Assembly (NCBI GenBank): GCA_000827495.1
Contig: KN817588.1
Span: forward strand, 1-64,000
Length of the DNA stretch: 64,000 nt
From: Hypholoma sublateritium FD-334 SS-4
Lineage: Eukaryota > Basidiomycota > Agaricomycetes > Agaricales > Strophariaceae
Direction of reading: 5' to 3'
Part shown: positions 36,379-48,859 of the stretch, in pieces
Numbering within the stretch: position 1 is the stretch's first letter
How the letters are laid out: every line of letters starts with the position of its first letter
Notes under the pieces: generated by a model
The model's database searches: none
Seen by the model: the letters and a program-made list of their open reading frames with translations, nothing else
Told to the model about the DNA's origin: nothing
Position numbers and translations under genes: made by a program

Positions 36379-36923
36379 GATTGTTCAACGTTGTTGTCAG
36401 TTGAATTTGATGGGAACGTCCCGTGATGAAGGAAGGGATGAAGACGGAGCACGTCTGGTGACTCTGGTCGTGTACTTAGGGCGGAAGCCAACCTGGATAT
36501 GAGCAATGCTCAATATTCACTGGACGTGATGGTCTGGTCGTACGCCGACTAAAGTGATAATGGCATAATAATATTTGAGCGTATGATACTTCAAGTGGAT
36601 CGTTTGATATTGATGATGTATGTCGATGAGCGGTTGTAGACATGGCTTGTACAGAACGGGATAAGTGCCACGGCAGCCACGCAGGGCCCCGTGTACGGTA
36701 AGGGAAAGCGAAATTGCTACAACCATACATGAAGAGCATACTTGAAAATGTATCAATTAGCATACAATAAAAGTACAGGAAAGGCATTGAAGTGAACGAA
36801 AGGAGAGAAAAGCCATCAAAAACATACCACCCATATACAAACGGCAAGCGGCCTCTCAAGGGGCACGCTTTCTACAGTGAGTGGGTGCTGCACTGCCTGC
36901 GCTTCGTGCTGTACATGGAAATC
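36379..36923. other. Spacer between the membrane protein and the RBR ligase gene
   Basis: 545 bp holding the promoter of the membrane-protein gene and the 3' end of the RBR gene. No gene seen. Confidence 0.5.
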
Positions 36924-39900
36924 CTAGCCGCGGCGGACGACCAGCGCGCGCTTCCTGGAGCGCTGCTGCTGCACGGTGGCATCGGCTCTCACACCTATAC
37001 CTGCCGGGCCCGGGATCGCAGCAGCTGGCGGTTCAGGGAGTATGATCTGCCGGGGCTGAGAGCGTCGCAAAAGCGGCGGTACCCCTGCGCCCGCCATCGC
37101 CTGCGGTGTAGCGCGCGCCGGTAATCGGTCCTGTCGGCGTCGTACAATTGCAGGCGCCAGTGCTGGGGGTGCATGCACAGCCGCCGGGGCCGCCCCCGGA
37201 TACAACCCCGCGAATAGGTTGAACCCAAAAGGGGGCGGTGGCGCAGCGGCGACTTGTGCCTGCTGCTGCGCCACATAATCCTCGGCGCGTTGCCGCCGCT
37301 CTACCTGTAGACGCATCAGTTCCGCGTGTCCCCCAAGCGCTATGTCGAAGGGATTCACAGGCAGTTGCACCTGCTGCGCCTGGGGAGGCGGCTGGAACGG
37401 CGGCAGCGGCGGGCCCGCTCCCCACATCCTAGCGTCCATCCCGTAGCCCATGGGTACGGGTTGTTGAAGCATGCGCAGGACGGGGAAGACGTTGTGCTGC
37501 GGGGCCGCTGCGCGCAAGGGCATGGCGGGGAGCACCCTCCCGAGCATACCCCCAAACCCGCGCCACATCCTGCCGCGAGCGCTCTGCACGGCAGGCGCGG
37601 CAACGACGGGCACTTCGACCGCGATCTCCGCCTCGACGGCGTCCGGGTGCGCCCGCTTGTACGCCGCCGTCGCCTCTGCGGCCGCGGCGCGCACCTCGTC
37701 CGCGTGGCGCTCCTCGACGTTGTCCCAGAGGCGACATTTTCCCACATTCATGCGAGACGTCGAAGCGTGCCCGCGGGGGGTCTACACAGTGAAGGAGGTC
37801 GGGACGCGCTGAGTGAGTGCTGAAGGTGGATGGGAAGGCCACGCACCTGGTCGAAGTGCTCGTAGCCGGTGATGACCGCGCGGCACACGTAGCACGAGAG
37901 TGTCCGACACGTCGGGCATGTCATTTTGTTGCACTGTACGGCATGGAGCGTCACCGTCAGCGTTACATATATATGAAGAGGGCGCGGAAACGAGATGAGT
38001 TAGAGCGGGAAGCAGTGAGAAGGGCATGTGCATACGCCTTCGTCCTTGATGAATGCCTTCTTGCACTTTGGGCAGTTGCGCATCAGCGCGGCCGCTGTGC
38101 TTGTCGTTAGTAGAGTTTCCCTTAAAATCTGTGATCCACTTACTCATAGCCTCCTCGATTGTATGTCGTCCATCGAGATGTTTGTCGGCCTCCGCTTCTA
38201 TACACCAGCGATCGTCAGTACCAAAAATAAAGTACTTACAAACATACAACACTTCCGTCCTTCCCGCCGTGCCCTCACAACCACAGTCACAGCCGCCCAT
38301 CACCACCTCAACAAACTAACGCGCCGAAAGAAATACCACGCACCGTCGCACGTCTTCGGCGCATGGTCGCTCTTCTTGCACTTCCTACAGCTGATCACCC
38401 CGCATTTCTCGCGGTTTCCGCACCAGAAGCGGTCCGCGGAGGCCCCTCCCTCCTCCTCCTCCTCGAGGACGCACTTCCACTCGCAGAACGGGCACTCTGC
38501 GAGGCCCGTAAGCCCTGCCTGGGCGATCTCATCCGCCTGCGTGAGGCGCTCCCACAGTGCGAGCGACGCGGCGGGCAGCGCCCGTGCAAGCTGCGCGGCG
38601 GGAAACGGACGAGCGCAGCCCGACGCGTGCATGCACAGGAGAGCCGAGCGCTGCAGACCGAGTTGTGTGCCCGCATAGGCTTCGACGCACGGCGCGCAGA
38701 AGAGGTGCGCCTCAGGGCACTGCACCATCGTGTCCTAGAAGTAGGTCAGCAGTCGGAAAGGAACACGGAAAACGGCTGGGGCGTACAAATGAGTATTCGC
38801 CGAAGCAGCACTGGCACTCTATACCACAGCGGCCGCTGGCGTCGTCAGAATCGGGGAGAGCGCGTCCCTTCCCCTTGTCCTTAGAGGTGATCCGCCCTAT
38901 ATCTGAGTCTCCCCCGCCTAAATCGTAAGACGTGATCTTCTACACCGAGGAAAAGGATAATTAAGATAATCGTCAGGAAGATATAGATAGAGAATCCGAG
39001 AAAAAAGGGCGAAACTCACAGGTGAATGAGTAACTCCATGAGAATATCCTGCGGTGGAGCGGTCGGCACCTGCAGCATCGAAGTGCAAGCGTTTCGCGGG
39101 GCGCAGTTCATTTTCTAGGTCCTCATCGAAATCACGCGCACGGCGCTTTCCCTTGTTTTTGCGCCCCGTTCCGCTCCCGCCTGGGTGTCCAGCAAGCCAT
39201 CCAACGATATCTCCTCGCTCCTCCAGTTGTACATCCGCACCGACATTTCCGCCGCCTTCGCGAGGCCACACCCCGCTGTCGAATAGCGCTGCGAGGACGT
39301 GCCTGGGGGTGTCTGCCCCGTGCTCGGGCAGCTGCGCCGCAACGAGCTGCGCAAGGTGCGCGCGGTCAATGTCCGGCACTACGTCGATGATCTGCGCCAT
39401 CGCGGCGGCTGCGAGATCATCAGCAGGCTGTATATGCGGAGGCAGCAAGTCGAAAGGTAGTGGGGGGGAAGGCCGTGGGACGGGAGCCGGCGGTGTTATT
39501 TCAGCTTCTTTGGAAGCGGCGACAGGATCGAAGCGCATATAGGCGTTGGGTGCATCCGGTTTGGCAGGCGGTGGGCTGGAATTTCTGAAGCGGCGTAGGG
39601 CATGATCTACCCAGGGAGGGTGGGCAGCGAGCGGGAGGTGCGGGGTTACGGATGCAGGCTGGGGTATGGTGATAACTTGAATGCCGTTATCTGCTGCAGG
39701 ACCGGGAGGAATGAGAGATTCAGCGAAAGTTTGCCGCAGGCGACCTGCAGGAGGGGGCGGAGGCAGACGCGAGGGACCTGCTACCCCGTTGGTGGCTCTC
39801 TGATCGAGGAAATCGAACGGGAACGGTTTGAGCGCGAAATGCGGGTCGTACCCCTCCAACTCTTCTTCTGTTTCCTCGTCGTATGCATCGGCGTGGATAA

Positions 39901-40405
39901 CTTCGACGACATTTCCCCCCGAAGTACGCAGCACACGTTTCTGAGGGTGCTCTCCTGCTGGCGATGTTTCTCTGGCTCTTTTTATCGATGTCCGTATATT
40001 CGAGCCCAAACCTGACCCTGATGCGACAGCGTTCGCGCGCGGCGTTGTCTGCGCTTGCACGCGGGTACGCGGTTGTATGCTCTCGTCCGCGTCCGAGTCG
40101 TCCAACTCGATGACAATCCTCGGTGCCTGTGGTGAAGGCATTGAAACACGCACCGCCCTGCCACGTTCTTCGTCGTCCGAGTCCGTGAGTTCAATCACGG
40201 GTCCCATGATCCTCTGGGATGCCTTGGCCCGTGTCGGCGACAGTTGAGCTTTTTGTCGTGCTTTTGGACGACGTTTGGCAGTGCCCTTAGCGGTGCTTTG
40301 CGCTGCGTTCCCTGGCTCACTCACGGCGGCAGGCCGCCGTGCCTCAACGTTAACTTCCGGTTCGGGGGACGATGTGATCTCGATGATCGTGCTCGCGCGG
40401 AGCAT
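36924..40405 (-). CDS. RBR (RING-IBR-RING) E3 ubiquitin ligase, RNF216-like
   Basis: Exons 39020-40405, 38787-38939, 38344-38734, 38144-38197, 38036-38094, 37847-37933 and 36924-37781 give 995 residues; all six introns close in phase. RING1 spans about residues 500-545 (CGIECQCCFGEYSF then VQCPEAHLFCAPC). The IBR holds ECPFCEWKC and FWCGNREKCGVISCRKCKK. RING2 reads CPKCKKAFIKDEG, then CNKMTCPTC and CYVC; the cysteine after DEG (about residue 682) is the expected catalytic thioester residue and opens exon 6. The C-terminal block KCRLWDNVEERHADEV matches RNF216/TRIAD3-type ligases. The N-terminal half is disordered and carries hydrophobic-acidic motifs IIEITSSPEPE, VIELTDSDDEE and IVIELDDSDADE, which look like SUMO-interaction motifs. 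The C-terminal 230 residues are Pro/Ala/Gln-rich. Substrate unknown. Confidence 0.92.
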
Positions 40406-41253
40406 GATGCCAACAGAGCTTAAGAACAGACGAAAACGCGAGTGTTTCTATCCCTGGCGATTTCTACAAGCGCGTCGTAGCGCCCTGTCGATGGATAACG
40501 GCATCTTCAGCGCATGTTTCCATACAAACGATCCCGTAGCGCACCGGTTTTCCGTCCTTCGCCGTTTTACTCCTGCCGGGTGGCTGAAAGTTATATTTTT
40601 GGCTAAGATAGCGGGTACAACGAAAGCGTTATGAGGGGAAAATATTGTTCTTGGGAATTGGTGGGAAAGAAAGGAGCAAGCGGGCTGTATTTGGTTGGTA
40701 TTTGGCTGAGGTCTCATCGCCAAATATTGAAAATATTAATCAGCAACTACGTCATACATAAGTAATCCGAAAGAAATATGTTAGATCCCCGAGCCTCTAC
40801 CAGCCTCTCAACCACAATTATAATACTTATCGCGAGCTTGGAGAATCACACCCTACTGAAGCTCATTCCTATACAAGCTCAAAATTCAACCAAATTTTTG
40901 ATCATCGCTACCAAGTCGCTCAAGAATCGCTACGTATCAAATCTTGATCAAATCCAAATCAAATCCAAATCAAATCACTGTATATTTCCTTCAACATCAT
41001 AACGTTCCATTCACGCGATATCCATAGCACACAACGGCACTGTTCCGACGTCTAGACCGTATTGATGTAAAGAATTTCACCTCATGCTCACGAATGAGAC
41101 GGTCGCAGGCAACGTAGATAGGGCCGAAAGCCCGTCGACACCCACGTACTTTCTGAGCAATTCCTTGGGCATATGCGTCCTTAATTTGAGCTGATTTTTT
41201 TTCTTATCGTCGCGGATGTGAGAATTGATTGCTCTGAGACATACATGATTAGT
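40406..41253. other. Intergenic stretch with a short AAATCC repeat
   Basis: Promoter side of the RBR gene and 3' flank of the MYND gene. At 40949-40977 the string CAAATC/CAAATCC is repeated four to five times in tandem. No gene seen. Confidence 0.5.
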
Positions 41254-42307
41254 TCAGAGATATAGGCATATGATTATTCGCACTGACTTCAAGCAACATT
41301 CTGGCGAGAGCGGAATTGTCTTACTTTGTTGAGTCAGTGCCGATACCATAGTATATCCTTTTCCAGATTTGGCCTCTTGTACCGCTGCGTCGTGGATGTG
41401 CAGAGTGACAGAACTAACTTGGTCCGTGCCCTCCATATGAAAGTCCACAATTCCAACCGTGTTCCTGCTCGCACCTCCTTCGGATTGTCCGGTCACTGCG
41501 GCTTGCCACAACTTCATTCTGCCTTCGTCAATTGCACGGCTGGAGTCCAGAGGGGTGAAAGTCTTGATTTGAAGCATTCCTTCTGTCCCATCCGGGAAGT
41601 CGTCCAATGTGAGCTCGCCGGAGACCAGGCGGGAGATATTCACCATCTGCGCGGCATCGACGGCCAGGTCGCAGCGGACAATGAGGGGCCTGTCGACGAT
41701 CATCCCCTTGTGGAGATCGTATGTAAGAACGAATGCCAACTGCATGAAGTACTGGATATAGTGATTGGCGGTAAATGTGTTGACAAGCTTCACCGTTGCA
41801 GCGCCAAACGACTCCGCACAGACTAGCTTGTGTAACGGCCTTCGCAGTATGTGTCAATAACCTGGAAGAAACTGAAAGCAAAATTGACTTACCATTGCTT
41901 CTTCTGGCACTGTCATAACGGTTAGCGAAATGAATACATAACTTGTAGGATAGATGTGACACAATGTACAAACCTCTCTAGAGCAGTACGATGCAAGCTT
42001 ACACTGCACCAGAAAATGAGTACAGAGTGTACATATGGGTAAGATATATTTGTCGGAAGCTCGCCTTTGCGCAAACGGACAAATCCTTCCCTGGTTCATG
42101 ACAATACGAGCATAGAGTGGCCGTTTTCTCCCGTTCCTGCTTCATGATTTTTGTTGGAATCGCCAACTTGCGGAAAGTCGCCTGGTTGTCTGGGTGCACA
42201 TACTGAATAGTGGGTAAAACTATGCCAGCTTCCTGGTTAGATGGCATGTTCATATGGTGGTAAGGACGTGGAATGTTGCTCGATGGTTGGTCGCTCGTGG
42301 GAGTCAT
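41254..42307 (-). CDS. MYND-type zinc-finger protein
   Basis: Exons 42065-42307, 41974-42003, 41893-41909 and 41254-41839 give 291 residues from the ATG at 42307. The MYND finger is split over four exons: LCSYCHEPGKDLSVCAK, CKLASYCSRE, CQKKQW and PLHKLVC. Together they supply the C-x2-C..C-x2-C..YC-x3-C..H-x3-C zinc ligands, which is strong evidence for the splice sites. The first intron begins AAG/GCGAGC, a GC-AG intron; the third exon is only 17 nt; the last acceptor is GCGAAG. MYND fingers bind proline-rich partners. The C-terminal 195 residues (YIQYFMQLAFVLTYDLHKG, RPLIVRCDLAVDAAQM, VGIVDFHMEG) form a conserved mushroom-type region without a known activity. If the GC donor is not used, the finger is lost. 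Confidence 0.82.
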
Positions 42308-45300
42308 AGCTGTACTATTAGCGCCCAAGACCGGGCCGGCTGGGAGAATCCTCAAGCCCGCAGAAGTTGCGTAGTACTTATGTTGTTACTTTGATTGTAA
42401 TGACAAAATGAAGTTTTTTGCTTCGGTAAGTCCGCTTTTTCCTGCTTGTGAGAAGGGACTTGCAACCATGACTCGTTTGTTGCTTCACGATCAACGGCAA
42501 ATGAGTACATACTTGTTCTCAAGAATTGCACTAGCAGATGGAACGGTAGAGACGTATAATAGGCGTTGGTATCATTCCTTAAGCGTTCGCTTTAGGTGGT
42601 TCCCCAACGGCGAATATTCATCAGATATTCTATCGGTTAGTACGGCTGTTTGCTTTCATGTATAATTTTTCGTACGTCAGAACTCAGGAAATCTATCAAA
42701 TAAATACATAGCCGTTCAGAATCTCAACGGGAACAAATTTTCTGCCTGAGCGATATGGGAGATACGTATGTATAATGCGTATCATTTATCTGAGAAATTA
42801 TCTTAAAAGTCCACATAAGAGTGGCTAGCAATCAACTGTACGGGAATTAAATTGGAGAATTTCGTGATCTGCGGCGAACAGCCATTAGAATCATCACCCA
42901 TATAAAATCAAGCAATGTTCTTCAAATAAAGTCAGCGCGAGGCGTAAAAATACAGCGCGTAGAGCTAGCTGGATAGTGTAAACTCACCCTGAACTCCTGG
43001 ATATACTTAGTGCGGGAGCGGTACTCCTTCCAGGAAATTCCGCGATCAGACTACGTGTCTGTACTCTGAAGCCCACGCGTCCGCGGACTGCAAAGAGCTA
43101 CAGGAAGGGAGAGTGAGACACACTGCGTCGCCTCGACAAGGCAGTCGATGATGCGCGCTGCAGAGCGCGCACCGAGTTTATTCAGTCCCTAGACAACGAT
43201 TATAGTTATGGGAGAGTCGTGAGGGGAGCATGGTCCATGCTCTCCAGCTGTCAGAGTGCCGCAGGGCTGCACGATAAGAATATGCAGCTGATGCGTCACC
43301 ATGCGTGCAAGAACGGCCGGATCTCCGTCGACCGGGCAGCCAACAATCTCGCGCGCGAGGGGGAAAATAATGTATAACTGGTACGCAGGCGACTGGCTAC
43401 GTGCGGCGCGACTGTGTCGTGAACGAAGAACATCACCTGCGGCATCCGGGCGGCGATGCATGAATCAGCGATGCTTTTCACGGCGAGTGCGCTGCGCGTA
43501 GGGTTGCGCACCCGTACGCCATAAAGTGAAACAACGCATAGGAGTCCGTGGACAGTGTCTGTGCGATTTCTGCGCTTAAGCGGCGCCGCAGCCAAAAAAA
43601 AGAGAATAGAGCCGCGAGCGGGAAGGAAAAAGGAAAAGGCAAGTGGCGCGCGCGATACGAGGCGCCTAGCCCTAGCAGCAGGGAAACCGCTCGGGAAGTC
43701 GCTTTCCAAGGCCGCGCGGAAGGCCGCACCCAACTTTGTGCGCACGAGCTTGCCGTCGACGGATGTGCACTGCGCTGCCCGGGCTTCCATGTAAATATGG
43801 CCAAAGCCAGACTCATAACTAGCGGGTGTAAGGAATCCTTGACTGTGAATCACGTTTGAAACCGTTACGAATAGGTCTCCGTATGGAATATATTTGTCGT
43901 CATTGACGCCCGTTGTTAGTAAACTGGGGACGAGGAGGAAGATAAGTTGTACGCCAAGATGTGTCAGAATTATCGGTTCGACAGGCTGATATTAATCGAC
44001 CTGATGTTTCTTCATACGCATCAAAGAATGAAATACGCTCTACGAATTAAAATATCCGCTCTGGATCAACGGGGGAGGCAATGAGGCCACTTACACTGTC
44101 GCAGTCGTCGCAGGCTTCGACGGCTTTACGATACATGTAGCATCGAAACAATGTTTTGCAGCCCAGGCACAGGCTAAGTTTGTCATGGAACTTAACATCC
44201 TTGCTAGCCAAATATTATCTCGTCGTGTGGCTATTTTAATTTGGTTTTAATGACAAGAACTTGGAACTGAGGACACCTGCACACAAGCTATATGATCATT
44301 GAAAAAATAATTTGTGTGGTTGCAACTTGCGAGCAAATCTACGTCCTATCACGCTCAGGGCATCTTGAATCATTTGCTTGCACGTCGACATCCTAACTAC
44401 TGATCTTATGATCATGGCTGATTATAGGCACGTCTTCAAATGTGTTCGCAAACTTTGCACTGGTCTCCGCCAGTTCCGTGAGTCCCCGAAGGCCTCGTGT
44501 CGGTCTCCGTATGTCAATATGGACAGCATGTCATGTCAATGATATGCAGGTGTGAGTAGATGAAGAGATCCGCGGGATTGGGGAAGTAATGTCTAGATAC
44601 ACACTGGGGAATCGGGATCATGTAGAAGAAGATATTCTATGGTGTGCTGAGTCGTTGTATGGGAATGGGCACTTTTTGCCGAATGATGTTATCGGTCAAG
44701 GGTTTAATGCACTCTCACACTGATAGACGTATGATATAATCTTACTAGTTGAGGTTGGTTCTCTCACATGAATAACGTTCAAAAATATAGCAATAGACAG
44801 CTGAATGATTCAGTACTCCACCACTAACATTTTTCGTCGGCCGTCTAAGGCTTTCCTGACCAGTAGAGAAAAATGCAGACTCGGTGAGAGGTAGCCGAAT
44901 TGAGTTGTACCTGTTGATGCTATAAAATTCTTCCCAAACGTTTGGATGAGAAAACATATAATTACAATGAGATCTCTACCCAAATCATGGACAGGACTCG
45001 GGAGCAATACATTCAGCCTGCATGCTCAAATATAATTACCGCCAGTGGGATTCCGAGCCCATCGGCCTTGAATCCCGCTTCTGACCTTCGAAGCCAAAGT
45101 CGTTCAGCTACAGCTTATAATTATAGGCCATCAATGGCCACAAGTACTCTAGAGCGCAGTGAATACATATTCAATATGACGGGATATATAAACTATTATA
45201 CAGAGAATTTCGTGGAGCATTCACCGCACTATGCGCACTGGATGCGCGATGGTTAATCTTAGTCTGATTCTTAGAGGTGTGCTCTGTAGACAGCATTTCA

Positions 45301-46281
45301 TGGACTGATTGCTAGTAGCAAATTATCAGGGGCCTTGATTTAACCGCCAACCGAGATCATACAAGTACACATTGTAGCGTGTGTTCAGGCTTTGCCAACG
45401 TCCTTCCATTGTGGAACATTTGGATGGTATGGCCTTGAATAAACTTGAATACAAGGGTAGCCACACTTTGCTGCAGAAAATATTTGGGAAATCCATGCAA
45501 AACAAGCCGTAAATGCTTTAACTTCTGAAGGAGGAAAAGTTTGGCCCTCGAGCTTGAAAAGAATAGAGATATCATGGCAGACAAACTAAAGCGCGTCATA
45601 ATTATAAGTATATTGTTGCGGTGAGACTCTACATAAATGCCCAATGCACTTGAGGGGTTGATGTTGGCATTTTTGATACATAGATGCTGCCAAATGCAAA
45701 TACAATAGCTTGTACAGGAGCGAGAACGTCTACTTGTACATTTTCTGATAAGCATCGAGTCACTGTTGACAATATTACGGTACATTGTCTGAACCTTATT
45801 GCGGATGCAAAGCGAGGAAAGTCCGTGCCACTGGCTGCTCCCTCGAGCGGTGATTTGATTAACCCAGATCAATGGGCGTCGATGACGACGTCAGCCCGTC
45901 GTATCACGATGAGCGCTGACCCGGAGTGTTTAAATGGTAAATCAATGTGACCGTGGTGATATGGTAGCGATGGCGCCTATTCATAGGATTCCCGATAGGT
46001 ACGTGGATGGACAAATAGTATGTGCTATGTATTTCGGTGTTTAATATGTACTCGTGTCATGTCTCAATAGCAAGGATATCCGCCGTTATGGGGTTGAACA
46101 GATATTCGAGGATGTTCGCCGAGTGCTATTTACGTTGTACGAACCTTCACCTAGCAGGAGTGATGTATCATGTGAACAGTCCTGCAGTTGTCCCAAATTT
46201 GAAGGATCGGCGGTTCAACATTCAGGCTGATTGAAATGATCATAGATGATATATGATAGCTGACATATTCTAGAGAATCAA
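42308..46281. other. 4-kb gene-poor stretch
   Basis: I found no gene I can support. Short frames such as 44745-44957 minus and 44942-45256 plus have no phase-consistent partners. A GC-rich patch at about 43090-43800 with purine-rich runs is unlike its AT-rich surroundings but shows no coding logic. Confidence 0.45.
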
Positions 46282-46977
46282 GTACTATCATCGACCCACA
46301 CATCGGACAGCCCTACCTTTCGGACACAATGAATATCTCACCCATTTCTTACTCCCTCACTCCAATTCTTTTTGGTACGTGNTCTATAGAGTCCTAGTAT
46401 CATANTCCAGGTGTTTTTACTACAGTAGCTAGCCTAGAAAAAAAGCTGAAAATTGGCCTCTTTGTCACGTTTGCCGAGCTGCGCCGTGTCGGAGATTGAT
46501 TAAACACAGCCACATTGATGCCATTCACACGCCCGGGACGCGTCTACTTTGCGTCTACTTACTCAACGTCTGCTCAACATCCTCCGAGTCCGAGTCCCTA
46601 ACTATCATCTACACCAAGCACAAGCACCTCTAATATAAGGTCCACATGCTGTTCATACTCATGTTGAATACTATACTCACTTTCTTACTATGTAACTTCC
46701 ATAAATTCTACCAAGTAATTAAATCAAAAATAAATATACATTGTATCTGTTCCAGTTGTATACATACTGGCTCTCTTAAATACCCATTCTTGAACCTTAG
46801 TATACATTGTGTCTATATGAGCTGATAGGTACGCTAATGCGCTCTCGCGCTCAACTCCAGCCCAGCTTCTTGCGGCTCGCATGACGTCGGAGCTCGAAAT
46901 ATTCCATTTAAGGAGTGTGACTGATGTGTGACTGTCCGAAAGGTAGGGCTGTCCGATGTGTGGGTCGATGATAGTAC
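46282..46977. mobile_element. MITE-like element with 45-bp perfect terminal inverted repeats
   Basis: The 45 bases at 46282-46326 (starting GTACTATCATCGACCCACAC) recur exactly, in reverse complement, at 46933-46977. The inside is about 600 bp, AT-rich and has no transposase-like frame, so this is a non-autonomous element of about 696 bp. Both ends finish in GTAC, which is palindromic; it may be a 4-bp target duplication or part of the repeat. Two n bases lie inside. The mobilising transposase is not in the window. Confidence 0.8.
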
Positions 46978-47987
46978 ATAAATTACATCTGTTTGAATCC
47001 GCACGATGCGACAAGTATTCGACTGAAAGCGATTCGGAACTGGGCTTTGAATAAAGAACCAACAAAGCACCTGCAACACCTTACCTTAAATAAAAGACCA
47101 CAGCCGCAGCCAGCAACTCAGCTGATTGTTCTTGGACATGTTGTCTCTATCAACAACCCAGGTAGATGTTGCGATTTATAAGTGAACGAGATGAACTCCA
47201 TTTGGTTCGATGCTGGCAATGGGGCAATGGTGTAAATTCCCTATTGTGGCACGCTCAGGGAGATTGACATACGTAACAGGCGCGTATCAATCAGTTGGAA
47301 TTCAGGGGCGCGATTCAGAAAATTAGGTCCCTGGGAAGTAAGGTAGTGCGGGCACCTGTCGTACGAGTCCATGGAGGTCTGAGGGGTGAGTACCCGAAAG
47401 CAAGCAAAGTCATTCAGGTCAAGGATTTGGGGTTGCCACTCACCCGTATGAAGGAGAGTATTGCATTATCGAAGGTCCAGTCTGGCACCTAAACATGTCG
47501 CAATATTGTCATAGACATCGTCGACCGTAACCGAAAGTCGGAGATGGCATTATTGAATCCAGTCCGGCACTAGCGGCATGACTGCATTGGGGATACTCAG
47601 CGAAGTCGGGCAGCCAGGGCAATCATGAGGCGGTGCTGCCCCCCGCATCGAGATCGTGATTTGAATCGGCGTCAAAGGATCATGGATGTATCGGCCTCTA
47701 GTGAACGTAGGGTTACCTGCACGTGCAGTGAGCACAATATGGATGAGAACGTTAAAAAAGCTAGGACACACCTTGCTTTTCCTTCCATCCTACCTCTACG
47801 ACAAATTCCACACTTTGAAAGCAAGTGAAAGTCGTAAAGGCGCAGCCTCATTCCAGAACAAATACAGTACAGACGCAACAGCTGAACATCGACTCGATCG
47901 GGCGAACCAGTAAGACAACGGTATGTCCTTCACAGATATGCCAAATTGAATGCTCGTTGATGGTACGCTTGTACATTATAACCAGGA
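46978..47987. other. Spacer between the MITE-like element and DUF6699 copy C
   Basis: About 1 kb. Open frames at 47625-47913 could be a leader exon of copy C, but no join keeps the frame, so I left them out. Confidence 0.4.
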
Positions 47988-48859
47988 ATGCCGCAGGAGA
48001 AAAATGACAGATTCTCTCCAAGCACCGGAAGCACTGGCATCCAAGTCGATGCAATAACGGGTATTCTATGCATACAAAGGGGATCGGTAGCACCCGACAC
48101 CACCGTCCGGGGTGTTTCCCACCAAGAAACTTTAGGAATCGAGCGAATTAGCAATATCTCATCACAAGAGATGAAGGCGCAGACATACACCAGGGTCTCC
48201 TCGACATCCTCGTCGTCACTCGAGTCTCCGCTAATAGGTCATCCCCGACGCTCACCGCACTCTGCGCAACACCCCAGTCGCTCTCCAGAGACACACCTAC
48301 GCGCGGGAAATATTGAGGTGAGAAAAGGGGTATACGCAGGTTAAACAAACTAACACACCATACTGCAATCATTCAGGTTCGCCCTGTACAATCGCCGCCG
48401 TCTTCTCCACCTCCACTTCCCCGTATGGGGACGATACAGCTACCCCGACAGTACCCAGAAGGGATTTCGCTGAATCCGATCTTGACACGCCGAGCTCTTG
48501 GCCAGAGTGCTATCATCAACTGGAACCTAAGTCAGTCTATAACGACAGCGACTGTGACATCATTCGGTACCGACAGAAGTTGGGCATATCAGCCTGCCAC
48601 AATCCCCCCTACGCCAGCAGCGACACTTCGCATCGAAGGCCTCGAGAGAGCAATTGTAGTGCACTGCTCGTCCGAGGCGCTTACAGTGGCAGATGTTTTG
48701 TTGGCTGTCGACCGAGCCACAGAGGGTTGGGCGGTGCGCTGCAGATCTTTTGAAGGTTTGCAATGGGGAGGCTTGTACGAGAGCCCAGAGGAGGTCGAAG
48801 TGTGGCTTGTCGATTTTCGTGGGCGATGGCGATCTTATCGGGGATCTGGATGGCCCTGA
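47988..48859 (+). CDS. DUF6699-domain protein, copy C
   Basis: Exons 47988-48317 and 48377-48859 give 270 residues. The 59-bp intron has a GTGAGA donor and a CATTCAG acceptor and closes in phase 0. The first 120 residues are Ser/Arg/His-rich and probably disordered. The domain runs from LNPILTRRALGQSAIINWNL to the end, with the motifs I recall for DUF6699: a Trp in the first strand, QPATIPP, LRIEGL and a VVHCSSEALTVADVLLAVD block equivalent to the V.D.L block of copies A and B. It lies 27 kb from those copies. An untranslated or extra 5' exon is possible because an acceptor-like CCAG sits two bases before the ATG. Function unknown. Confidence 0.75.

Noticed and set aside
37326..39542. Long plus-strand open frames opposite the RBR ligase gene
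   Set aside because: They mirror the GC-rich codons of the minus-strand gene, lack motifs and have no splice logic.
44745..45007. Minus-strand frames that might be a decayed enzyme gene
   Set aside because: No family motif could be named and the two frames do not join at splice sites.
45357..45872. 171-codon minus-strand open frame
   Set aside because: No ATG start, AT-rich, no recognisable motif and no joined exons.
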